From NCBI RefSeq assembly GCF_000143415.4, contig NW_003314262.1:297255-361254 (forward strand): a stretch of 64,000 bases of DNA, written 5' to 3'. Each line of letters opens with the position of its first letter. Position 1 is the first letter of the stretch. Shown here piece after piece: positions 43,836 through 55,957 of this stretch. The notes under the pieces are model-generated. The model saw nothing but the letters and a program-made list of their open reading frames with translations, was not told the origin of the DNA and searched no databases. The translations under genes were made by a program, and so were the position numbers. The DNA comes from Selaginella moellendorffii (taxonomy: Eukaryota; Streptophyta; Lycopodiopsida; Selaginellales; Selaginellaceae).

Positions 43836-46800
43836 TGGTATCAAAGATAGAGTCTCGGCGAGAACTATCCAATGAGATTGGGCAACTAGTCTCGTTGCAT
43901 ACGCAGAGATGAAAACTATGATCCGAGTGGGTACACGTTTGGGTGCAAAGGCTTCGCAATCGTTTTTTGGGTATGGATTTAGTTACCTTCTTGTACTGTA
44001 ATTATGTGAGCTTGCTCTTGGGCTCATAGGATGGATTTGAGGTGTACCAGTAGCACGAGTTTGCGCTTGGGCTCGTGAGTGAGGCACATTAGCAACTCGA
44101 GGTTATACTTTGAGTTGACAGGATTAATGTAAGCCTATTGGTAGTTCCATGAGTTGTTCCATGTACCATGGGAAAAAGTAAACTTTCCCTAGGTTTGCTA
44201 TGAGTGGCAAATAGGCTAGTCCGTAGCTATTTAGCACGGCACTAGTAGATCCTTCCTAGGCATGATTACAAGTGGATCAATCAAGACTATAGGGATTAGT
44301 CTATTCGTTCAAGTAGTCATTGCCATGCTCTCTCATAAACTTTTCTTCGATTGAACTGAAGGCAGTGCAAAAGCAAGCTTGAGGTTTGGTCAAAGATGAG
44401 ACCGAAAAGAGAGTCATTGGGGACGGAGGATCAAATACGTAAATCATTTTCTCTTCTTGGAGGGATGATTTGCAACGAGGTGTTAACTCATTGCTCGTGT
44501 TCACATCATGCAATCAAGAGTCCCTACCTTGATGCATATTGGAAATGATGGTCTTACAAATGGTGAGTTATGGGATGGATAGCGGTGAAGCGCTATACCA
44601 TTTTATCTAGGCTTGCTATTGGAAGACTTGGGTTGCAATGCTCAATTCTTTTCCGGGGAACCTTGCTCTTGCTCCTTGATTAACTTGGTGTTGGATTAGT
44701 TTTGAGTTTGGTCGGAAAGAGAGTGGCATGAGCTTGACCGTGTTGTGAACAAAAGTTAGTGGTGTTTGGTGTTGTAAATCTCTATTGGTGGAGTGTAGCA
44801 TTTATGTTGCATTTTGTCGAATCGAGTTGACACATGATACTCACATAAACTTTTGAAGTAATGATATAAGCATTACTCGTGGTGTTGCTCAATTGATGAT
44901 CAAGTCATTGTGATGCTTATATCATATCCATGTGATAATGAGTAATGCGTTTACGAAGTTGCTTGGTTAAATGATGATCAACCCCAAGGTGGTTGATGGT
45001 GAAGCTAGTCTACTTGCATATAGTAGCATTGTAGTAGCCTTGACTAGATTTTTGATGGTGGTTCATTATGCTAAGCTTAAGTTGGTACCTTGTTTCCTTG
45101 AGTTTGCCCATTAGGTGTTGGAAAAGGGTTATAGCATTCACTTGCTATGGCTTGTTAGTTGATCTGTTAACACTTGGAGTAGATTGTTGGATGGAGAAGA
45201 TGTGTAGTTGGGGCATTGACATCGCTAACACTTGTGTTAGTGGAAGTGGCATTGTTGATTCGAGTGATGAGGAATTTTCCTTAGAGCTTGATTTCCCATG
45301 TCATTTTTCTTGTTAGTGTTTTGGCTTTACATTGGATCTTGAAGGTGATTGAAAAAGAGTGTTAGTGCAATGTGGATATTCGAAGATGTGGTCTTTGTGA
45401 TCAAGCCTTGGATGTTCATTTTGCGCTTTGCGGATGTCAGTGTTGGATGTCGGAAAAATGGGCAAAGATGTTCAATGCTTAAGCATATTGTTGGATCATG
45501 AGAATTTGTGTCGAGGTGAACCTATATGAAGTTGTTTGTAGGAGGAAGTTGGTCAAGTCTTGAAAGTTTGCAATCTTAGATTGAGAGTCATTCTTTCTCT
45601 AGGATGGAAATTTTCCACAAATTTTCTTAGACTTTTCCAATGGCTGATCTGTTGATCACTTTGCCGAAAACCATTTCGTTTTCGTAAGCCAGTACAAACT
45701 AGTGAAGAGGTTAGAGTTGACTTCGGTTAGCTTAGACCTTGGTAAATAGTTTGTATGATGCGACCCAAAAAGGATGCTGACTTTTGGGGCTAAGGCAATT
45801 AAGTTGGATAGAGTCTGGAGTTGGTGTAGAAAGTGGCCATTGCACTTTTCTAAGAAAGGTGACCTTTGTGCCTTTCTTTTGTAGCGTTGTGCTTGGTGGT
45901 AGGTTTCACCTTGCATTTCATTAAACTCTATGAGAGTAGTGAGCTCTCACTGATCTTGACTTGGTCTTGGTGGCCCTACGCCTTGGCTGAGGATGGTGAT
46001 GTCCAACTTAGTTGTTTGAGGTTGAGATGTTGGTACCCATACTATAGCTTTGTCAATGAGGAGGTTGTGTACCGACATGAGTCCATCTCATGGTCTTCAC
46101 TTTAGTTTCGACTGAGTGTTAATCATGCATAGCTAGCCTCTTCAAGGCATGCTCAGAGCTATTGACTAAATGTGATGGTGAGCTTATCGTGGTTGAGTTG
46201 GATTCGAGTGGTCATCTAGTTCGTGCTTATCCATGAACCTTTATCTTGTATTTGAGGTATTATGTTCATATTGGATGAGTATATAACTTGATGATAAGAG
46301 TTGGTGTTTGGGTCTTGTGACGGCAAGTTGAAGAGTGATTGTTGGTTGCTTTGCGACTAGTGGTTACTTATAGACTTCGTCAAGGACTGTTGACACTTGC
46401 TTTGATTGATGATGATTTAGCTGTGATGAGCTTGCTTTATTGGATGGTGTTGCGGAGGATCGTATCGTGGCTTGCATGGGTTTTCCATGTTGGCATGTCG
46501 ACTCTACCTCTGTCGATATCATTTGGTTATATCTAGTCCGTAATGTTAGATTTCATTGAGTCTTGGACGTGATGAATCACTCCATGATGATCTGTTCTCT
46601 GTTACTAAGTGTTGTTGGAGGATTGGTCTCGGATATTAAGTAAAGTATCTTTGACCTGATTAGCTTAGTTGCTAGGAAGTTTTGAGTGGTGATTCACTCG
46701 TGCTTTCTTCTAGCTTTGTTATGGTGTTGATGGCATTGAAGTGATGCCTTATCGTTGATATTATTGATGTTGAGATTTGAGTGAAATGAAATGTCTCTCT

Positions 46801-47344
46801 GATGATTGATATTGAGTTTCATTAGTCTTGATAAAGATAGTGTTGATGATTTGGCTTTAGCTTTTGTTGTTGGCATTCGCGTATTTTCTAGTTAGCAAAT
46901 GTGTTGACGTTCAAATAAACTGAGTGGCAAGTTTGAGTTAGTTGTGTTCTAGACAAGATTATTTAGTAGGGGTTAAGCTTTGGCTTTTCCTTGAAAAGTG
47001 ATTTAGTCGTGGACTATGCTAGCTTTACGAGAGAAAGAGTTAGTGATTGGTATTGAAATGATTGAATCCTTGTTGGATTTCAGTTGGGATATATCGATCA
47101 TTGATGATTCTTCTTGTGCTTGTTATGAAGTGAGTTACGTCTTGCTATAGATGGATTCATGGAGGATCATTTTGTGATCATTTGTTGGGCATAGCTCCAT
47201 TGTGCTTAGCTTTTGGATTGATGCAGAAATGCTCTTCATTAGTTTTGGCATTATGAAGTTTGGGTTATGGATATGTTGAGGAAGATATTATTTGTTGCAC
47301 CATGATTTCTTCTTTAGCATTAAAGTTAGTTCATGCAAAACTTG
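43836..47344 (+). mobile_element. LARD-like non-coding element interior (left arm of inverted pair)
   Basis: About 3.5 kb with no protein longer than about 90 codons and no retroelement domain. It starts at a primer-site-like TTTGGTATCAAAG. It aligns in reverse with 49400-52883, with frequent but scattered differences (for example 45068-45316 against 51650-51402, and 46339-46536 against 50392-50195). The length, non-coding nature and primer site suggest a large retrotransposon derivative. Short frames conserved in both arms keep the same stops, so I read them as nucleotide conservation only. Confidence 0.6.
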
Positions 47345-48005
47345 TGATCATTATTAGGAACACACACTTTGGGCTTTCACCCAAGCCTCCCTTAGTATTA
47401 GGAGTTAGTCTCTGGGACAAGCTCGAAACTTACTAATTATGGAATATCTTTAGATTGTGAATTTGGACATGGGACGAACACCATTGTGTTCAGGCCAATC
47501 TCTACATTCCGTAGATATGCCAAATGAGCAAATTTGGACACTTTCCATAAATAGCATTTGGGACCGAAATGAGACCAACACAAAGGGCATGATAACGAGG
47601 GTGTTTGGCAGACACGGTAAACTATCATCTAGCGATATTGAGGGACCAAGCTCAATATCGCGGGGGTTCCCAACACTAGCAAGTGCAAGCCAACATCATG
47701 AGTTTCTCATCATCGTGTCAAGTCTGCTTGACTAAATGACAACTTAGGATTTCCTTCCTTAGTGCCCTTCTGGTCCAAGTGCACATGTGATGACAAGTTT
47801 CTCAACTAGCTTAGGCGGAGATTAATAACGGGTCCAGCAATACCGACTTCCTGCCATCGTGGCAGTAAGGTAAGAGTGTCCGTAAGGACTGGCCGACAGG
47901 TAACTTTCGATACCTAAAATCACATTCGCGACACTCTCCCCCCCTTGGGAAGATTGACGTCTTCGTCGATGCATACTCGAGTCTAGAATACCGCCAAGGA
48001 AACAA
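47345..48005 (-). repeat. LTR fragment plus gag-like start
   Basis: 47345-47672 matches the reverse of 19172-19460 (ends TTCCCAACA). 47673-48005 matches the reverse of 18930-19171 and then a Gag-like peptide RQVTFDT on the plus strand, as in the relic at 18745-18987. It is the junction of an LTR with coding-type interior. A C run occurs at 47938-47944. Confidence 0.5.
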
Positions 48006-49399
48006 CTCTAGAAAAAGTTCACGGTACTCACACTATGTGAGAAATGCACCAACTTAAATGAGTTAGGGGGCAACCTCTTTGTCTAACACGGATGCGCTAC
48101 CAACTCAGACACCTTCCGGCCGTCGCTGACAAGGAAATGACCAACAGAGTTAGCCACCCTTGCTGCTCTGGGTGTCACCCAACTACAAAAGTGTGATACA
48201 CCCTGCCTGCAGGGACATAGAGAGAGAAGCTAGAGGCCCCAACCCTTCTAAGCACAGAAACCAAACCCGTCGGTAAGGTTTAGATAGACTACTGTAAACA
48301 GGCAGTGAGAGTTGTTTACACAGTCATGCCCTTTCAACAAAATAAGGAACATCGACAGAGAGGCGGGTGATGTGACCAGTCGACAGTAGTTACCCCATGA
48401 CTAGAGATTTCAACATGCACACGAAGTGCCGAAGCCAATCTGCCTATACTGGCCCAAACTCAAAGATCAAGATATAGGGACTATATCAAAGTCATAAACA
48501 ATGATATCTTAGAGATTTAATTATCAGTGAATAAAGCTTAGATTAGAACACAAATGTATTCCAAATAAGTTATCATCCGATAAACTAGAATTACAGTATA
48601 GGAACCACCAAGATCACTATCATTGGAAAACATAAGATTCACCATCCATCAAAATTCAATAGCAAGTATATCATCAAGTAAACTCAATGAGAAAACATAA
48701 CTACTGAAGATTGTAGACAGTATGCTAAACAACTTACAAAAGATAACTCAAAGTACACAAAGCATCATTGACTGACAAGCACAAAGCTTGCGAATGTATT
48801 ACCCAAAGGAAATAACATCCCAACCTATCAGAACTAACTCGAGCAATAATCAACAGAACATAATGAATGCAGTAAGACCAACAAACACTGATTCATGCCA
48901 ACTATCACACTAGCCAATCCGAATAGATCCCAGCCAACAACACCAAGGAACTCAAGTTGCCTAAGCAAGTGTTAGCAACATTCTACTGATGTCTCAAACC
49001 CAAGAGACCAAACCAAAGCAAACCATAAAGAATATGTGGTATTGCGAAAAGCCACAAGCTATCAAAGAGAACAACTAACCATCATGAAAGATCATCAATT
49101 ATCCCATCAATGAAGAGATGCATAATCATTGTCGAAGAAGGAATCCACCACCTTGAAGAATGGCAAATCATTCTATACCAACAATAATCAAACAAAATCT
49201 TCGACAAGGATAATCAATTATTCTAGATGATAGTCAATCATCACCAATGATTGCTAGATGCAAAAGCCAACTTCAACATCGAAGCTAAAGAGCCAAAAAT
49301 GCCTTCCCTCAACCACTCCGGACAAATGGAACAATGAGCATGAAAACTCAAAGAACCAAAAGCTTGAAGAAGCCTATAGCCAAGTCTTGCCTAACAATG
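48006..49399. other. AT-rich TE interior
   Basis: No coding frame of note. Sequence style (CAACA, AATCATC, AAAGCC repeats) continues the LARD-like interior that follows. The left arm of the inverted pair lacks this part, having been cut by the LTR fragment. Confidence 0.4.
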
Positions 49400-52300
49400 A
49401 TCACAAGTTTTGCATGAACTAACTTCAATGCTAAAGAAGAAATCATGGTGCAACCAATAATATCTTCCTCAACATATCCATAACCCAAACTTCATAATGC
49501 CAAAACTAATGAAGAGCATTTCTGCATCAATCCAACAGTTAAGCACAATGGAGCTATGCCCAACAAATGATCACAAAATGATCCTCCATGAATCCATCTA
49601 TAGCAAGACGTAACTCACCTTATAACAAGCACAAGAAGAATCATCAATGATTGATATATCCCATCTGAAATCCAACAAGGATTCAATCACTTCAATACCA
49701 ATCACTAACTCTTTCTCTCCACGACTAAATTACTTTTCAAGGAAAAGCCAAAGCTTAACCCCTACTAAATAATCTTGTCTAGAACACAACTAACTCAAAC
49801 TTGCCACTCAGTTTATTTGAACGTCAACACATTTGCTAACTAGCAAATACACGAATGCCAACAACAAAAGCTAAATCCAAATCATCAACACTATCTTTAT
49901 CAAGACTAATGAAACTCAATATCAATCATCAGAGAGACATTTCATTTCACTCAAATCTCAACATCAATAATATCAACGACAAGGCATCACTTCAATGCCA
50001 TCAACACCATAACAAAGCTAGAAGAAAGCACGAGTGAATCACCACTCAAAACTTCCTAGCAACTAAGCTAATTAGGTCAAAGATACTTTACTTAATATCC
50101 GAGACCAATCCTCCAACAACACTTAGTAACAGAGAACAGATCATCATGGAGTGATTCATCACGTCCAAGACTCAATGAAATCCAACACTACGGACTAGAT
50201 ATAACCAAATGATATCGACAGAGGTAGAGTCGACATGCCAACATGGAAAACCCGTGCAAGCCACGATACGATCCTCCGCAACACCATCCAATAAAGCAAG
50301 CTCATCACAGCTAAATCATCATCAATCAAAGCAAGTGTCAACAGTCCTTGACGAAGTCTATAAGTAACCACTAGTCGCAAAGCAACCAACAATCACTCTT
50401 CAACTTGCCGTCACAAGACCCAAACACCAACTCTTATCATCAAGTTATATACTCATCCAATATGAATGTAATACCTCAAATACAAGATAAAGGTTCATGG
50501 ACAAGCACGAACTAGATGACCACTCGAATCCAACTCAACCACGATAAGCTCACCATCACATTTAGTCAATAGCTCTGAGCATGCCTTGAAGAGGCTAGCT
50601 ATGCATGATTAACACTCAGTCGAAACTAAAGTGAAGACCATGAGATGGACTCATGTCGGTACACAACCTCCTCATTGACAAAGCTATAGTATGGGTACCA
50701 ATATCTCAACCTCAAACAACTAAGTTAGACATCACCATCCTCAGCCAAGGTGCAGGGCCACCAAGACCAAGTCAAGATCAGTGAGAGCTCACTACTCTCA
50801 TAGAGTCTAATGAAATGCAAGTTGAAACCTACCACCAAGCACAACGCTACAAAAGAAAGGCACAAAGGTCACCTTTCTTAGAAAAGTGCAATAGCCACTT
50901 TCTACACCAACTTCAGACTCTATCCAACTTAATTGCCTTAGCCCCAAAAGTCAGTATCCTTTTCGGGTCGCATCATACAAACTATTTACCAAGGTCTAAG
51001 CTAACCGAAGTCAACTCTAACCCCTTCAGTAGTTTGTACTAGCTTACGAAAACGGAATGGTTTTTGGCAAAGTGATCAACAGATCAGCCATTGGAAAAGT
51101 CTAAGAAAATTTGTGGAAAATTTCCATCCTAGAGAAAGAATGACTCTCAATCTAAGATTGCAAACTTTCAAGACTTGACCAACTTCCTCCTACAAACAAC
51201 TTCACATAGGTTCACATCGACACAAATTCTCATGATCCAACAATATGCTTAAGCATTGAACATCTTTGCCCATTTTTCCGACATCCGCAAAGCGCAAAAT
51301 GAACATCCAAGGCTTGATCACGAAGACCACATCTTCGGATATCCACATTGCACTAACACTCTTTTTCAATCACCTTCAAAATCCAATGTAAAGCCAAAAC
51401 ACTAACAAGAAAAATGACATGGGAAATCAAGCTTTAAGGAAAATTCCTCATCACTCGAATCAACAATGCCACTTCCATTAACACAAGTGTTAGCGATGTC
51501 AATGCCCCAACTACATATCTTCTCCATCCAACAATCTACTCCAAGTGTTAATGGATCAACTAACAAGCCATAGCAAGTGAATGCTATAACCCTTTTCCAA
51601 CACCTAATGGGCAAACTCAAGGAAACAAGGTACCAACTTAAGCTTAACATAATGAACCACCATCAAAAATCTAGTCAAGGCTACTACAATGCTACTATAT
51701 GCAAGTAGACTAGCTTCACCATCAACCACCTTGGGGTTGATCATCATTTAACCAAGCAACTTCGTAAATGCATTACTCATTATCACATGGATATGATATA
51801 AGCATCACAATGACTTGATCATCAATTGAGCAACACCACGAGCAATGCTTATATCATTTCAAAAGTTTATGTGAGTATCAAGTGTCAACTCGATTCGACA
51901 AAATGCAACATAAATGCCACACTCCACCAATAGAGATTTACAACAGCAAACACCACTAACTTTTGTTCACAACACGGTCAAGCTCATGCCACTCTCTTTC
52001 CGACCAAACTCAAAACTAATCCAACACCAAGTTAATCAAGGAGCAAGAGCAAGGTTCCCCGGAAAAGAATTGAGCATTGCAACCCAAGTCTTCCAATAGC
52101 AAGCCTAGATAAAATGGTATAGCGCTTCACCGCTATCCATCCCATAACTCACCACTTGTAAGACCATCATTTCCAATATGCATCAAGGTAGGGACTCTTG
52201 ATTGCATGATGTGAACACAAGCAATGAGTTAACACCTTGTTGCAAATCATCCCTCCAAGAAGAGAAAATGATTTACGTATTTGATCCTCCATCCCCGATG

Positions 52301-52883
52301 ACTCTCTTTTCGGTCTCATCTTTGACCAAACCTCAAGCTTGCTTTTGCACTGCCTTCAGTTCAATCGAAGAAAAGTTTATGAGAGAGCATGGCAATGACT
52401 ACTTGAACGAATAGACTAATCCCTATAGTCTTGATTGATCCACTTGTAATCATGCCTAGGAAGGATCTACTAGTGCCGTGCTAAATAGCTACGGACTAGC
52501 CTATTTGCCACTCATAGCAAACCTAGGGAAAGTTTACTTTTTCCCATGGTACATGGAACAACTCATGGAACTACCAATAGGCTTACATTAATCCTGTCAA
52601 CTCAAAGTATAACCTCGAGTTGCTAATGTGCCTCACTCACGAGCCCAAGCGCAAACTCGTGCTACTGGTACACCTCAAATCCATCCTATGAGCCCAAGAG
52701 CAAGCTCACATAATTACAGTACAAGAAGGTAACTAAATCCATACCCAAGAAACGATTGCGAAGCCTTTGCACCCAAACATGTACCCACTTGGATCATAGT
52801 TTTCATCTCTGCGTATGCAACAAGACTAGTTGCCCAATCTCATTGAATAGTTTTCGCTGAGACTCTAGTTTTGATACCAAATG
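49400..52883 (-). mobile_element. LARD-like element interior (right arm of inverted pair)
   Basis: Reverse-complement partner of 43836-47335, ending at a reversed primer site (GATACCAAATG at 52872-52882). The loop between arms is about 2.1 kb. The copy at 12424-13880 is an older, AT-shifted version of the 51080-52883 part. Confidence 0.6.
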
Positions 52884-53048
52884 AGATTGGATACTCCACA
52901 CAAGAGGAAGGACGTACGCATGGATGCCTAATACGTTCGATTTCAAATTTAGGGGTAGGAATATATCTTGCTTAAGGGTATATTATACTTCTAAGTAGCC
53001 ACTAATCAATGGGAATCGAACCCGTGCCATTTGCTCCGATACCAACTG

Positions 53049-53208
53049 TAGCGCATCTTATCTCTCTCCCCTTAAGCCAACTGGAAAAAGGGCAATTGCT
53101 TGATGAGAGAGCCCTTAGTGGCTATTTTATCCCCATTTATCCCCCAAGGTTCCAAGGATCCACGGTGACAGTATATCCAAATCTCATCCCATGATCACAT
53201 GCGCTACA
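53049..53208 (-). repeat. Short solo LTR (TRIM-like), copy 2
   Basis: TGTAGCGCATCTT to CATGCGCTACA, about 160 bp, matching 16292-16457. The preceding GATACCAAC resembles a reversed primer site, so part of an element interior may lie at 52884-53048. Confidence 0.55.
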
Positions 53209-53631
53209 AGATAGCTTCTGGAGGGGATGGTCCAAAGTTGAGTTGAGCTCACGAGTTGAGCTCAATTCAGCTCAAGTCAATGCTAGTCAACATAGTCAAC
53301 CATAAGTTTTATAAAGAAATATTAAGTCAGAAAAATGTTATTCTTTGGTGAACTTGAAATTTATGAGTTTAAGTATTAATGGTTTAGAGAGATTTTTATT
53401 TTTTGAATCTTTCTAATGCAGTTTATACAATTTCTAGAATTAGAAGTTCATCTGAACCCATAGAAATTTTTGGGCTTTATTGGTCCCAAATAAAATGGGA
53501 ATATTGAAGTTCGAATGAACCGGAAAATTTCTATTGTACATTTCAACATTTTAACATTTCAACAATTGACCAGAAATATATAAATAATTTGAAACATTGA
53601 TTCACTCGTTCATTCTTTAGGGTTTACAAAG
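53209..53631. other. AT-rich upstream region of the small gene
   Basis: No gene seen. Includes AGTTGAGCTCA-type near-repeats at about 53233-53275. The last bases (TTTAGGGTTTACAAAG before the ATG) resemble the leader of the transposon gene at 32757 (TTTTAGGGTGAAGAG). Confidence 0.35.
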
Positions 53632-53877
53632 ATGGGAAGCAAGAAAGACAAAAAATTTGTAAGGAGTTCTAGCATACAGAAATGTGAGAATGTGAATTTT
53701 GTTTCACTACCACAATCTCCATATTACACTCCTGGTCTTTATTACCCATCCGGGAATGTGAAGACCACTGTCACTATTGATAAAAATGCTCCTGTTACTT
53801 CCGAAACAACAATCCAGAGCAAGAGAAAAGAAGAAATGGACAGCACAGCAGAAAGCACTAATAAATCCACTCTATAA
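53632..53877 (+). CDS. Small Ser/Thr-rich protein, paralogue of transposon cargo (81 aa)
   Basis: Starts MGSKKDKKFVRSS. Shares VSLPQSPYYTPG, APVTSETTIQSK and DSTAEST with the 85-aa proteins at 32757-33014 and 58680-58937, while the N-terminus and DNA around it have diverged. This links the 53-58 kb cluster to the transposon family. Highly polar, no known domain, function unknown. Confidence 0.65.
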   Translation: MGSKKDKKFVRSSSIQKCENVNFVSLPQSPYYTPGLYYPSGNVKTTVTIDKNAPVTSETTIQSKRKEEMDSTAESTNKSTL

Positions 53878-54317
53878 ACCTTTCAATGGCTTTTGTAATC
53901 CACTAAAATATTATAAAAAAATGTAAGTTTTTTATATATATCTTATTCCTTTTAATATGTTTTGTCTTTGCAAAGATATATGATGTGGACAAATCAAAGA
54001 ATTAAATCTATATATGATTTTGGGATTGAAAGGTAATCTTGCAAAAGGCATACTCGCGTGCCTGTGTATATTTGCTATTATTATATATGGCAGGCCAACT
54101 ATATAAAATAAGGCTACATATTAATTATATGCTAGTTTTTAGCTTCTGAAACCCTATAACCACTTGTTTCTCATAGTAGGTTGTAATTACTAAGACTGAC
54201 AATTATCATTCACTATAGTGTCATGTCATAATAAAACATCATTCCCGAGATTGAAATATAGTATATTAATGAGAGAATTCTTATTGCTAGGAAGTTTAAT
54301 TCTTCTTGTGTGTTGCA
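53878..54317. other. AT-rich spacer
   Basis: No gene, RNA or repeat that I can support. Probably the 3' end of the small gene and the promoter of the next. Confidence 0.35.
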
Positions 54318-54872
54318 ATGGTTAGGAAGAAGTTTACTTTTGGTCCCGAAGGCCTCTCATATGAGTCTCCACCTCCATCTCCAATCTCAATCAATAATCC
54401 ACCTTCACCTTTACGCAACAATCTTCTTTTTCATTTTGAGGGCTGTTTTGAGGCTCTTCCATTTGCGACTTTGAGTGCAACTGAACAAGAACTCCTTCCT
54501 TATGATGTTGTTAAAAAAGTTGGATTACCTCCAATGCTTCAAGAGTGATGTCAATATTTTCTTCAAGATCTTGCTCCAGATATGGCAGGGGAGCTTAATG
54601 TAGATACATATTATCTTCAGTGTCCTATATGCAACTTTTATTTAAACAAGATAGATGGTTGCATGGGTTTGGTAAATTTTATTGAGCATTGTCGCAAATG
54701 CCCAAGAGCGGGTTTGGAAGGTGTGCACGCATGGATGTATAAGAAAATCAAGAAAGAATTAAAAACACACAGCTATTATGATTTCATGGTGGAGAACAAT
54801 ATTCCATTGGTGAACACTGCATCAGTAAGTGCTGAATATGGGATATTTAGGCCACCCTTTAATGTAATGTGA
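54318..54872 (+). pseudogene. CPIC zinc-motif protein, paralogue 1 (one nonsense codon)
   Basis: Frame from ATG 54318 (MVRKKFTFGPEGLSYESPPP) to 54872 with a TGA at 54546-54548, where paralogue 2 has CGA (Arg). The N-terminus is Pro/Ser-rich. The C-terminal module has YYLQCPICNFYLNK, then GCMGL and EHCRKCPRAG: a probable zinc site of CX2C and HCX2C type. It is followed by EGVHAWMYKKIKKELKTH and a YGIFRPP tail. I do not recognise the family. Confidence 0.55.
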
Positions 54873-55130
54873 AAGTCATGCATAGTTTTTTCAAAAGGTT
54901 AATTCTTTATGAGTAAAGTGGAGAATCTTATATTTTCGAGAATGATATTATTCTAGCATGTATAAAGATATTATTATATATACAAGTGGTTCTGACACTG
55001 TTATAATTCTGAAGTCCCATTTTTGAGACTGACAATTTACAATCTCAAGAACCCCTAGATCTTTTCTTAGTATAAATACCAACAATGGATGCTTTCAACA
55101 TTGAAATTTCAGTTTGTTTACAGTGTAGGA

Positions 55131-55679
55131 ATGGCTAGGGAAAATGCTATTGCTACTTGCACTTGGCCCCCATGCATTTCATATGAGTCTCCACCTCCAC
55201 CTCCAACTTCTACCAACATTCCACCCTTCCCTCCATACATCAATCGTTGTGAGGCTTTTTCTTTTGTAGCCCCAAGTGTGACTGAACAAGAGATCCCTCT
55301 TCCAGATAATGTTCTAGATGTTGCTACTAAAGATGGATTGCCTCATGTGCTTCAAGAGCGATGCCAGATGTTTCTTCAAGATCTTGCTCTCGATATGGTT
55401 GAAACTTTTGAAAGAATGAACACATATTATCTCCAGTGTCCCATCTGCTACTTTTATTTAGATAAAACGGAAGGCTGTATGGGTCTAGAAACTTTACTAG
55501 AACACTGTCACAACTGCCCAAGAACTGGTGTGGAAGGTGTGCATAAATGGATGTATAAGAAAATCAAGAAAGAGTTAAGAACACACAATCATTATCATTT
55601 CATGGTGAGAAATAATATTCCGTTAGTAAATCCTACATCCACAAGTGCTAAATATGGTATTTTTAGGCCATCCTACTGA
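55131..55679 (+). CDS. CPIC zinc-motif protein, paralogue 2 (182 aa)
   Basis: Intact frame from ATG 55131 (MARENAIATCTWPPC). It aligns along its length with the gene at 54318-54872: SYESPPPPP, VTEQE, HVLQERCQMFLQDLALDM, YYLQCPICYFYLDK, GCMGLETLLEHCHNCPR, EGVHKWMYKKIKKELRTH, KYGIFRPSY. Cys and His of the putative zinc site are conserved. The tandem arrangement shows a local duplication, with one copy now broken. The short, acidic N-terminus and basic helix suggest a nucleic-acid or chromatin-binding role, which is only inference. Confidence 0.65.
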   Translation: MARENAIATCTWPPCISYESPPPPPTSTNIPPFPPYINRCEAFSFVAPSVTEQEIPLPDNVLDVATKDGLPHVLQERCQMFLQDLALDMVETFERMNTYYLQCPICYFYLDKTEGCMGLETLLEHCHNCPRTGVEGVHKWMYKKIKKELRTHNHYHFMVRNNIPLVNPTSTSAKYGIFRPSY

Positions 55680-55719
55680 AAATTCCAGCCACTAATAATT
55701 CTTACACTATGATATTATT

Positions 55720-55940
55720 CATCCCCCCCCCCCCCCCTCTCGCCTTTTTTTTATTAACAAAATTGTATTACCTATAGATAATAAACTGATAATACTAGTA
55801 ATTATGAAATTTGACTGACTGACACTGTAACTTTGTCATCTCTGACACTGACACTGTCTCTGTTACTGACACTATCACTGTCGCTATCTGCTGCACTGAC
55901 ACTGTCAGTGTCACAATCATTATCACATTGACATGTGACA
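55720..55940. repeat. C run and TGACACTG repeats
   Basis: A roughly 17-base C tract at about 55722-55738. An irregular array of CTGACACTG units follows from about 55815 to 55935, on the 3' side of the methyltransferase gene. Confidence 0.7.
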
Positions 55941-55957
55941 CATCTTTTTCATTGCAT

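Noticed and set aside
45068-51650. Small conserved proteins in the LARD arms (for example 82 aa at 45068-45316)
   Set aside because: Both arms keep them only as part of overall nucleotide identity; similar lengths occur in several frames and no domain is present.
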